Assembly: GCF_018873765.1 (NCBI RefSeq)
Contig: NC_057922.1
Location: forward strand, 12,165,563 to 12,229,562
DNA length: 64,000 nt
Direction of reading: 5' to 3'
Origin: Telopea speciosissima
Lineage: Eukaryota; Streptophyta; Magnoliopsida; Proteales; Proteaceae
The position numbers were made by a program, and so were the translations under genes. The notes under the pieces were generated by a model. That model was not told the DNA's origin, searched no databases, and worked only from the letters and a program-made list of their open reading frames with translations. Positions 36,101-48,100 of this stretch are shown here, in pieces. Numbering within the stretch: the first letter of the stretch is position 1; each line of letters begins with the position of its first letter.

Positions 36101-39100
36101 GCTCTCTGCAATGGCTGCAGGTATACGTATATAATCCCCCCTCACGTGTAGTGCACGTGGACATAAGAGAGATTAGGTTAGAGATAGGGCAAAACATAAC
36201 ATTCCGGAATGGTTCAGTGGCTGCCAAGTGTAATGGAAAAAAGAAGAAATGGTAAAGAAGAGAATACCATTAACTTCCAAGGGTGTTATGGGTAATGCCA
36301 AAGGTATGTTTTGGGAGGTGGTGAAAGAAAAACAGCAGTGGGATAATGGAGTAGGATTAACTTGGGTAACATAGAAAGCTCCAACCATCTTCCATCAATC
36401 AAACAAACACTTTGAATGGAAACCCTTGCAGGGGAGAAACTCTTAACCCCAATATTCAGATCTGAAAAAGATACAAATCTGATTCGAAGTAAGGAAATGC
36501 TCCAATTGTCAAGGCTTGTTCAATCTTCAAACAGGGAGGAGCAATTGTGTTAAAGAATTTATGGTAGAAACACCCACATGCTAGACAGTACTAAGAAGAT
36601 ATCCGGACAGCAATGAATGGAAGTAGCCTCAACAAAACTGGATCAGATCTGAATCTGTAACAACGCTAGTATGCAAGCTCCAAAGTATGCCGGATATTAA
36701 CCAGAAAGGCTCCATATGACTGAATAGGTTCGTAGGTGCAACCAAAAAATTCGTGGAACACTGGTGTAATCCCAAATAGGCTGATCTCCAGGGTAGCAGA
36801 TTCGAGTCTTCAATAACGAAAGAAATTCGATCTCCAATAAAAGGAAACTCAGTCATAATCATAAGGCAGCAGGATTCCACATGAAGGCAGTAGTAACACA
36901 TCAACCAGTCATGCTTACAGAAGCCAATCAATAACACCAGCCAGGTAAGTAGTGAAACTAAAAAAAAATAACCAGCAAAATAAGATAAATAACCAGACAC
37001 ATCCATAGGCAGTTGAAGCAGCCAGCCATAGAGTAATAAGTAAGGGAAATAGGTTGTAAATTGAAGAAACCAAGCCAACAGAATGAACCGTAATTTGTTT
37101 TCTAAAAAACCTGATGTGAGATGCTGAATAATGGGTTGAATACTCCTCTGATATGTATAAGACTCTCCTCAAAATATGAGCTTGATAGGAAAACCCTAAC
37201 CCTAAAATCGATTGTTGTCAGGGTTTTAGAAAACCTTGAAATTGAGATCGATTTAGGGAATGGGGGCTGTAATTGCTGATGTAGACATGTAATAGATGCT
37301 GACCAAGGCTGCTAGAATGGAACCTCCAAGGTGAACAATCCATCTCCAGTAAGAGTGAGACTTGATCTTCAAAGGGAAGAGACTCCAAAAAACCGTAGAA
37401 GTAGAGCAGGGCAATACCAGCATAAAGGACCTTCTTCAAGCCTTGAACTGATGAAGGAGAGTTCTCTTTTAATGTTAGAACCACCTCCAAAGCATTCGAA
37501 CAACAGCAAACATCCCTAGCCCAAATTGATTTTTATCAGGGTTTTGGAAAACCCTGAAAAGAAGAGATCGATTGAGGTAGGGGTCTTTAAAAACTTGGAT
37601 AGGTGCAATATTGAGGTCGATTGGTCCTTGAAGTAGGAGTAATCAGCCCTCCAAAAATTAGCAAAAACTGAAACCTGAAAGTCAGGGTTTTTGGCAGGTA
37701 ACCAAATTAGCTGGTTAAGGAATTTTTGCTGTAGAAACAAATCCAGCCATCAGAAAGGGTTCAAACTTAGGTCGATTAGGGTTTGTAGTAATAGGGAATC
37801 GCCCCCAAAAAATTAGCTGCATCTAAAAAGGGAAAACCTAAAATCGATTGGAGTCAGGGTTTTGAAAAACCCTGACAAGTTGAGATTGATTAGGGGATCT
37901 AGGCTGGAAAAAATAATAATTGATGGAGAGAAAGAAAAGAGGGAAGTTAGGTGTAGGAATAGGGTAACATAGGGCTGGAAAAAGGTTGCTTAGGGTGTTC
38001 CTCTATTAGAGGATCAGGTTTATCGAGATCTGATCTCAAAGAAGGAGGAACCCCAAAATCGCAGAAGAGGCTTCTAGCTGTTTTTTAATTAAAAAATGAT
38101 AGGAGAGAGAGGGGGCAGCACTAAATCATCGATATGATGTTTACCTCATTAGTGCTGCCCTTGTTTTTGTGCTGAAAAGGAGAAAAACAGGAGCAGGAAA
38201 AAACGAGAAAAAAGGGAGAAGAAAAGGAGAGATCGATTGGAGGAAAAGAAGGGAGAAAATAGGGTTTTTCTCTCTCTAACCTAGATCAGACCAGCTCTGA
38301 TACCATGTAGAAACCGCTTCCTCTAAAAGGCCGACCTTGTAGGAAAGGGAGGAAACAATATGTATATCATACAGGAGCTTTAACACGGCGGACTATCCAA
38401 AGGGGGACACGGGTGGATAAATAATTTTTTAACACCTGTCCGCTCCCAGGGGGACTCGATACTGGGATCCCTGCCTGCTCTGATACCATGAAGAGAGATT
38501 TAAAATTAGGGAAAGGCTTGGATGATTAATTCACCCCAAGCTCCACTTTATTTATAAGAGTAAATAAAACATAAAAGGTTGTACATGAGCAATGTGGGAC
38601 TAAACCCATATACAAAACAATCAAATAAATAAATGGAAAAAGGTCCAGAATACCCCCCACGGTATTCTGACCCATATCTAACACTCCCCCTCAAGTTGGA
38701 GCATATAAATCATGCATGGCCAACTTGACTAAGATAGGATGAAACAGCTTGCCATTCAGCCCCTTAGTGAACACATCCGCCAGGTGATCAGTAGACTTCA
38801 CAAAGGGAACACAAATGAGGCCAGCTTCAAGCTTTTCCTTGATGAAATGTCTGTCAACCTCCACGTGTTTAGTGCGATCATGCTGGACAAGGTTATGAGC
38901 ATTGCTAATGGCAGCTTTACAATAAAGCATCATTGGAAGATGGACAGCCACACCAATATCCTGTAATAACCCTCTAAGCCATAGAAGTTCACAAATGCCT
39001 TGGGCCATCGCACGAAACTCGGCCAAAGATGGACCTCGCCATAACATTCTCGCTTTTGCTACGCCATGCGACAAGGTTCCCACCACAAAGGAACAATAGC

Positions 39101-42100
39101 CAGAGATAGATTTTCTGTTAGGAGAACCAGCCTAATCGGCATCAGTATAAGTTTCAACCTTGAGATGACCATTGGGAGATAAGAGAATTCCCTTTCCTGG
39201 AGCAGACTTCAAATACCTCAAAATACGACGAACTGCATCCATATGAGAGGAATAGGGATCATGCATGAATTGGCTCACCATACTTACAGTAACTGCTATG
39301 TCAGGTCTGGTGTGAGAAAGATAGATTAGTTTGCCCACTAACCGCTGATAACCACCCTTGCACCTTCTTTCTCCCTAAGTTTTGTAGTAGCATCCATAGG
39401 AGTATCTGAAGGATGACAACCTAGCAACCCTGTCTCAGTCAATAGATCAAGGACATATTTTCTTTGAGAAAGAAAGATGCCCTTTGAAGAGCGAGCAACT
39501 TCTATCCCTAGAAAATATTTTAGAGAGCCTAGATCTTTGACCTCAAACTCACGGCCGGAGAAGCTTCAAATCCGATAAGCAGCATCATCATTACGACCAC
39601 TATATCATCCACATAGACTATGCGTAGAGTAACCTTGTGCACCAACTCGCTCGATGAACAAGGTGTGATCAGCATTGCTCTGCTTATAACCTGCTGAAAT
39701 CATAGCCTTATGAAATCTGCCGAACCAGGCCCTAGGTGACTGCTTCAACCCATAGAGAGCACGTTTCAATTTACAGACTTTGCCCCTAGTCCTGTCATCA
39801 GAGAAGCCTGGTGGAATATCCATATATACCTCCTCCTCAAGCTCCCCATGGAGGAAGGCATTCTTTACATCTAACTGTCAAGATCCCACCCAAGATTTGC
39901 GAAGACAAGATAATAACACCCTGATAGTGTTGAGCTTTGCCACTGGTGCAAAGGTCTCCTGGTAGTCAACTCCATAAGTCTGAGTGAACCCCTTTGCAAC
40001 CAGACGTGCCTTATACCGATCCACTGAACCATCAGCCTTCTGTTTGACTACGAAGACACATTTACATCCCACTGGTTGTTTCCCTGGAGGAAGAGCCACA
40101 AGATCCCATGTGTTATTTTTGTGTAGTGCTCTCATTTCTTCCAACATTGCAGCCTTCCACTTTCCATCTGTATATGCTTCCTGCCAAATTTTCAGAATAG
40201 AGACAGAAGAAAGAGAGGATACAAAAGTACGGAAAGAAGGAGAAAGAGAACTATACGAAACAAAGCGAGATATGGGATGCAAAGTGCAAGTCCTAGTACC
40301 TTTGCGATGAGCAATAGGTAGGTCGAAAGGAGAGGGATTACCAGGAGATGAAGGATCCAGGTTTGGAGCCCGCAATTGGATGGGTACTCTGCAGTTGCAG
40401 CTGGTTTGCAGAATCGCCTCTGTTGGATCCCCCTCAGATATAGGTGATGATGTTGGAGTTGTCGATTCTCTTCTAAAATTCACCAATAGTCCTCTGGACT
40501 GGAGTCAGCTCCCCCTGGATAGGAACATTAACAACACTATTTTCTATGATCTCCCCCTATAAAGGATTCCCATCAGGTGAGGGAGGAACAACCAGAGGAA
40601 GTTGGACATCCAAAGTAGGCTGGGCAGCAGCCGTGGGTAGTGGTAAAGTAGGTTGGACAGCAGCCTGAGGAACCTCTGGTAGACGAATCTCAAAAGGCAC
40701 ATCTTCACTAGACCTGTCCCCTTGAAGAGGTGGCGAAGAATAGTAAGAAAGGGACTCATGGAAAATAACATCCATACTAACCATGGTACAGCGGGAAGGG
40801 GGATGGTAACACTTATAACCTTTCTGGGTCGGAGAATAACCCAAGAAAATACAACGAAGTCCCCGAGGTTCAAGTTTTCCAGGAGATCTAGTATTCCTAG
40901 CATAACACACACAACCAAACACCTTGGGGGGCACAATAAAGGAGGAATTTCCCATTAAAATATCAGAGGGGCTACGAGAATTAAGAACCCTAGAAGGCAG
41001 CCGATTGATGAGATAGGCTGCAGTGAGTACCGCATCCCCCCAATATTGAGATGGGACATTCCTCGCAAACAGCAAAGCCCTGGCCATCTCTAACAAGTGG
41101 CGATTCTTTCGTTCTGCCACACCATTCTGGGCAGGGGTATCAACATAACTAGTTTGATGAAGTATGCCATGGTCAGCCAAATATTTTTGAAATTGTGACT
41201 CAGTATACTCGGTTCCATTATCACTTCTCAAGACTTTGAGAGTAGCCTGGAACTGAGTTTGTATCATTTTATGAAAATGCTGAAAACATGAAAAAACTTG
41301 ATTTTTTGTGTGTAAAAGATACACCCAGGTATGCCGAGAATGACAATCAATGAAAGAAACAAACCAACGATGGCTAGAAATAGAAGGTTTACGACTAGGG
41401 CCCCAAACATCAGAATGCACCAAATTAAAACAAAAAGAACTCCTTTTATTTGAAATAGGATAATTTGAACGTGTCTGTTTGGCCAGAACACAAGCCTCAC
41501 AAAAAAAGTCGTCCTTAGTACGAAGGGTGACCAAACTAGGAAATAAATGAGCTAAAATCCCTAAAGGGGGGTGACCTAACCTAGAGTGCCACTGGTAGAG
41601 TTCAGAAAAGACCATGGAGTTCTGGTGTGGTTGAGAATGTAATGGTGGTGGAGAGAAGCGACCGTCATCAAGTAGGTACAGCCCACCATGCACTCTACCC
41701 AATCCAATCGTCTTCCCAGACTCCAGATCCTGAAACATACAATGAGAAGGAAAGAAAGTGACTTTGCGGTTAAGATCACGAGTAATATTACTAATGGAAA
41801 GAAGGTTAGTAGTAAAGTTAGGAATGTGCAAAACAGAAGACAAGGGAAGAGAGGAAGTGCGATTGATGATCCCCTTTCCGGAGATGGAAGAAAGAAAACC
41901 ATCACCACCTTGACCTTGTCTTTCCCGAAGTGGGAGAGTATCTATGAAACAAACTAGAGGAACCGGTCATATGATCGTAGCTCCAGAATCTATGATCCAA
42001 GGATGGGAAGCTACAGAAGCACAATGAGCCCCAAATGCAATACCTGACCGGGCAAAGTGTGAACCTAGAGGAGCAGGGGAACTGGCAGTAGCTGATGTAG

Positions 42101-45100
42101 TAGAGGCTGCAGCAGCGGAAGACCTTAGCATACGTAAGAGTGCCTGTAGATCATCCTGGGATAGACCAGGGTCAGTAGTAGGGGTTGCAGTAACAGTCTC
42201 AGTCTGATGAGCCTTTGTCTTTGTCTTATTCTGGTTCTTGGCAGCCCTTTTAGCCTCAAAATCAGCTGGTTTCTCATGGAGTTTTCAGCACTTCTCTTTG
42301 GTGTGATAGGGTTTGTGACAGTGCGCGCAAACCACATTCCTTGTAGCAGAATCACCGAGAGAAGCATTGCCACTAGAAGCAAGAGTGGCAGGGGCAGCAG
42401 CCTTGAGAGCCGATCTGGCTGTAATAGGAGGGTGCAACATGGCAGCCCTACGGTTCTCCCTAGATGACACCAATGCATAAGATTGTTCAAGTGTGGGAAA
42501 AGGCTTATGGCCCAACACCGGAACACGGATCTGATCATACTCCACATTCAATCCAGCCAAAAAGTCATATACCCTGATCTTGTCCACGTGCTTCTTGTAG
42601 GAAGCAATATCAGTCACTGTAGTAGGGTGGAAGTCAGAGAAATGGTCCAACTGTTGCCACAATCTGCGGAGAGTAGCATAGTACTTGGAGACTGAAAGGT
42701 CTCCCTGAGTGGTGTGAAGAACCTTCTGCCGAAGTTCATATACTTGGGCATCATTGCCAAGCTGCCCATACGTTTCCTTGCAAGCAGTCCAAATCTGGGA
42801 GGCAGTGTCCAGGAGAAGGAAGTTATGCTGTAAATCTGAAGTCATAGAGCCTATCAGGTAAGACATCAGAAACATGTGTCCGCCCGTGGATAATTGATCT
42901 GGTGTTTCTACCCATATGACTGGTAAGTCAGAATTATTTTCTTCTCTGTCCAAAGTCCGGAGCTACTTACCTGTCATACTTGCTAATGGATCCTCTACCC
43001 ATGGTCATGGTACTGTTTCACCTATTTCCTCCATGATTTTGTTTTCTGTTCTTCATGTCCCTCAATTAATTTTAAGTTTTTTTGTCAGTTAGTCAACTTA
43101 CTAAATCACTTAACTGCTGTGTCATTTTCTATCCTTCTTATTGTGTGTTTTGTAACCTTTAGATAAGGAGGACGAGTGGTAGTGGGCTGGAGCAGGCTGG
43201 ACTCTACCATCTGAATTGCACTGGACCCTCTTTTTATTGCTACTACTACCACTATGACTGGTGCCCTTTCCCCTCTTCAATGGTACCTTTGGTTGGAGCA
43301 TCTCTCTTTATCCAAGCTTCAACATATGGTATCTAGTTGCAAATCTGTGTCTAGCCTTGAGTGTGAAGCTTGTGAACTCGGGAAGCATCATCGGTCATCT
43401 TTTCATGCTCGTAGTTGTGTCTAGAATTTCGTCTTTATCTGGGGTCCCTGTCGTTTCAAAAATAGGTTAGGTTTTTCTTATTTTGACACTTTTGTGGACG
43501 ATTGTTCCCGTTTAACTTGGGTTTATCTATTGAAAGATTGTTCAAAGTTTCTTTTTTGCTTTAAAATTTTTTCATAATGATATAAAGACCCAGTTTGATG
43601 CTTCCATTAAAATTTTTCGATTTCATAATGTTCTTGAATACACTCAGCGTGAAATTTCTTACTTTTGTTCGTCTCATGGTATGATTTATATGAGTTGCTC
43701 TTATACCCCACAACAAAATGAGGTTACTGAACCGAAAAATAGACATTCATTAGAGATTGCTAGATCTCTCATGATCCATATGCATGTTCCTACACATATT
43801 TGGTGTAATGTCATTCTCACCACTTGTTATTTTATCAGCCATATTCCCTCTTCCGTGCTAGCTAACCGTTTACCTTTATCTGTTTTGTTTCCAAAAACTC
43901 CCACTTGCTTTGTCACCTTGAGTTTTTGGGTTTGTGCGCTTTGTTCATATTTTGCAACCTTAGTTTGATAAGTTGTCTCGCCCAGGGCTGTAAAGTGTGT
44001 TTTCTTGGTTACTCTAGAACGTAGAAAGAGTACAAGTGCTATGATCCTCTCACTCATCAGCAGTTTGTCTGTTCCGATGTTACCTTATTTGAAAATACTT
44101 CATATTTCCCCTCTTATGACTGGCTCTTCTATAGATGCAAATATTGCTTGTGCACCTCCTCTTCCTATACTTGTGCCTCTTGATGATGCCTCCAACCACT
44201 ACTCCGTTTGCACCATTGCAAGTGTATCAATGGCGTAAGAAAATAGTGTCGTCTCTAGCCGAAGCTTTTACTTCCTTGTTTTCTACTGACTTACCCATTG
44301 GCAATTGCTCTTCGCAAAAGTACCCGTTTTTGCACTCAGACATCTATGACTAATGTAATTGAAACTTTTGATCTATATTTCACCTTTCATCTCCGTTACA
44401 TTACTTTGTTTTCTCATTGTCTACAATTCCATTCCTATAATCATCGTGAGGCTTTATCTCATCCTGGATGGAAAGTGGCTATAAAAATGGAAATGGATGC
44501 CTTGATATCTCGATAGACATGGACCCTGGTGGATTTGCCTGCAGGTAAAAATCTTGTGCGGTGTCTCTGAGTGTACACAATTAAGTATAACCCTTACGAC
44601 TTAAAGCTCGGTTGGTTGCATAGGGTTATACTAGTGATATAGATCAAAGCATGAAGAAGAGGACTAAAATAGAAGTAATTTTTTTTTTTATTGTTCATGA
44701 GCTATTGTTCACTTGAACATGAACTTTTTTTTTTAATATCTATTTTGGTCCTGCTCTTCTTCATGCTTTGATCTACATTAGTGCGTGTGCTTATCTCCTT
44801 AGTTGTGAATTTAGACTGGCCTCTGTATTAGTTGGATATCAAGAATGCATTCTTATATGGTGATCTACACGAGAAGGTGTATATGGAGCAACCTCCAGGG
44901 TATGTTGCTTGGGGGGAGAATTTTTCATAAAGTCTGCAAGCTACACAAGGCAAAAATTTATGGTTTGAAACAGTCACCTAGAGCCTGGTTTGACAAATTC
45001 AGTTCAATTATTACTCGGTGTGGATTCACACAATGTTATTCTGATCACTCTATTTTTGTTCAGCACCAGGTTTCTAAAGTGGTAGTTTTGGTTGTGTATG

Positions 45101-48100
45101 TCGATGACATTATCATATCTAGGGATGATGCATCTGAGACTACAGTAGGTAAAATCTTATCTCCATCAACATTTTCAGAAGGAAAAATTGGGTACCCTTG
45201 GGTATTTTCTTGGTATTGAAGTACTACAGAGTAGGAAAGTTGTAAGTATATCATAGAGAAATATATGTTAGACCTTTTGTCTAAGACTGGTATGCTTACT
45301 TCTAAACCAGTTGATGGTCCAATGGATCCACACTAGAAGTTTGGGCCAAGTGATGGTGAAGAATTGGAGGACAAGCACCGATACAGGAAATTAGTTGTGA
45401 AAGTCATTTATTTGACTGTTACTAGACCTGATATATCCTTTGCAATTGATGTTGTCAGTCAGTTTATGCAATCACCGAAGAAGACTCACTAGGAGGTAGC
45501 ATATCGTATCTTAAGGTATCTGAAGGGGCCCTAGGAACGGGACTTATCTATCGACCTCATCAACATGTTGATTTGGTTGGATTTTCTGATGAAGACATTG
45601 CCGACAACCCAATGTTTTATGAAAGAAATAAACACATTGAAGTTGATTGTCATTTGTACAAAATGTAGTTATGTGGAAGTTAATTGTTACTCCTTTTGGT
45701 TCCTTTGCAGATTAGCTGGGTGATATGTTCACCAAGCCTTTGTTTGGCCTTACTTTTTGGTATGTCTGTTCCAAGTTGGGCATGGGTGATTTATATGCTC
45801 CAGCTTGTGGGGAGTGTTAAATTGTTAAGTGTACCGTAGTGGTATTATTGTCCAATACCCTGCAGTAATATGTTGGCTGTTAATCACATTGGGGGTTTGT
45901 CTCTGATATGATATACTTGTTTTCTTTTCTTCTGTTAGTTTCCTTTTGTGTTTGTAATTAGTTTTGTGTACTCTAAGTAGGCTTGATCTCCTGACTTGAG
46001 AGGTCTTTGTCGTTGCAACCATGCATTATGGGTTTTGATGTACCAATGGTTGATGTCCCTAGATTATATCTTTGTGCGTTGGATTCATGGTGTTTGACTG
46101 TGGATGAAAGAGATGTTCAACAAGGAATCCACTCCCATTTTAGGTGAATATCAGAGAGAGTATTTGGACATGATTGGATTAAAAATCTGGATCCAATGTC
46201 ACATTTTGTAAAATGTTCACAAAAGTTTTCAAAAATATTAATGTGTATTAACATTTATTTTCTAAATGTTTTGAGAACATTTTGAGATACCCAATCGGAA
46301 GTTCAGATTTTCTATATGGTATTTTGACAAATCTAAGTTTTGACAACAATTATTTTTATGCCTAGAGGTTTGTCATGTGATATTGTTAAGTAGAGAGACC
46401 AAGTCGATAGTTGACTACTGCAGCTTTGGGAGGAAAAGAGTTATAACTACTAACAATGTGCTTATTGGTAAATGTCTTTAATTGGGAATTGTCGACATTA
46501 TCTACTAAGCATTTGTGGTGGATTTTCCCACTGTTAGCGGTTGAGTGTTGTATATGCGGCATGATTTATTAAATATGAGAGAGAGAGAGAGAGAGATTAA
46601 TAAAAGTTATTAATAGTTAGAGTGTACACTTTATTAGTTTAATAAAAATTAATAAAAGTTATTAATAGTTAGAGTGTACACTTTATTAGTTTAATAAAAA
46701 TTAATAAAAGTTATTAATAGTTAGAGTGTACACGTTATTAGTTTAATAAAAAAAGAGATAATGATGGAAGATCCACCTTTTTAGGGGAGAGAGGGAGAAG
46801 AAGTCTCTTCTCTCTTGACTAATCTCCCTCTTCCCATCACATGTCACCTTTTTAACCAAAAAAAGAAAAGAAAAAGAAAAGAAGGCTTGAGATCCTTATC
46901 CTACATATGATTTCCTAAGAAATCATTTTCTCATGGCTCTATAGTTTCGGAACCCAAAAATCCTCCCTACCCTCTCTAAGTAAATCAGAACTCTCTCTCT
47001 TCGTATTTAGTTCAAGATTTGAATTGGTACTGGTAAGCGTTGCCATTGGAGTACGCCACATCTCTCAGATGCTATATTGGAGAAAAGGTACAATTCCTTA
47101 GAGGTGTTGCACTTGTGTAATGCAAAAAATCGACCTCGAACCAGAGAAACCAGCGGGAGATCGATTGCAGCAGGATCAATACAATAAAAGAACAAAAATT
47201 AAATAATTAAAACTCTTTTATTACGATTTTATGTTCACATATGAAGGAGAACATAAAAGGATAAGGAAAAGAAGAAGAAAGGGATATCGAAGGGGGAATA
47301 AGATCAGCTATCTCAGCCCATCATCCTCTCATCCACGGTATCTCACCGTTGCCACATCTCACAGCTGCATCAATAGCTCTTTTCTCTTCAATCTGTCTCT
47401 TTTTCTGTTCAGCTGCATATTTATTTATAATAACCCAATCACTGTTCATGTGAACAGTAATTTTTTTGGGGGTTCTTCTTCATGCTTCGATCTACATCAC
47501 TGTGACACTTAAAGGTATCTGTTACCCAGTAGATGGAATTTTGTTTTGAAATCCCTATACCTTCAAATGGAATGAACCTTAACTTAAATGAGATTAGACT
47601 TTAGAGAAATAGAATTTAATTTCCGCTGCACCCGAAAACACCTACATTTCTCCTTTAAATTGTGCTTAATAAGCTTCTGGAGTGGGGGTGATGGTTCCTG
47701 CCAAACTACCATACTCTGATTTTTCATTAGATTGCTATGCAACACTGGTTTTGGAAATCCAAATTCTGATTTGATCATTGTGTATTGCGTGCTATGTTGC
47801 TTTGAAGCAGAGATTGGTTAACAATCTTTCTGGATTTTTTATTCATGTATTTTAAAATGGTCATTCACACGTAATGTGATTTATTTATTTATTTTGACCT
47901 TGCAGTATGTTGCTACTTTACGAGAACAGTTGGAACAACTTGCACAAGAGACTACACCGGATGGCTTACCAAGGTTTCCCTACTTTATTAAGAAGTTGTA
48001 AATTGTACATTTCCTTCCATGCTGCTTTCACATAAAGGGGGCAACTGCTATAAAGTTCCACCTGTTGGTCTACCTTGCTTATTGAAAAATTTCAAGAATT

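Larger units (their letters stand above)
25486..38683 (-). mobile_element. Copia-1: younger minus-strand Ty1/copia element with two internal insertions
   Basis: LTRs of about 194 bases lie at 25486-25679 (3' LTR) and 38489-38683 (5' LTR). They are alike: 'GCTTGGATGATTAAT' near the start and 'CAGAATACC..' near the end. A purine tract (TTGAGGGGGAG) abuts the 3' LTR, and the primer-binding site (reverse of GCTCTGATACCA, 38477-38488) abuts the 5' LTR. Pol and gag read leftward between 33891 and 25687. A gag-only element (28195-31917) splits the integrase, and a solo LTR (34312-35648) splits the leader. The leader between primer site and gag is about 3.2 kb even without that LTR, which is very long for copia. 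It inserted between gag and protease of copia-3. Confidence 0.8.
21625..45981 (+). mobile_element. Copia-3: old plus-strand Ty1/copia element filling USE1 intron 1
   Basis: The 5' LTR starts TGAAAATTGGTAAGTG at 21625 and ends at 23631, directly before the primer-binding site TGGTATTAGAGC (23632-23643). Two insertions lengthen it; without them it is about 359 bases. Gag lies at 24473-25485. The element is then split by copia-1/copia-2 (25486 to about 42875) and resumes with protease, integrase, RT and RNase H (to 45814). A purine tract (CTTGTGGGGAG) precedes the 3' LTR, which begins TGTTAAATTG at 45815 and is cut short near 45981. Many stops and frameshifts show it is dead. It is inserted in the same orientation as USE1. 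Confidence 0.8.
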
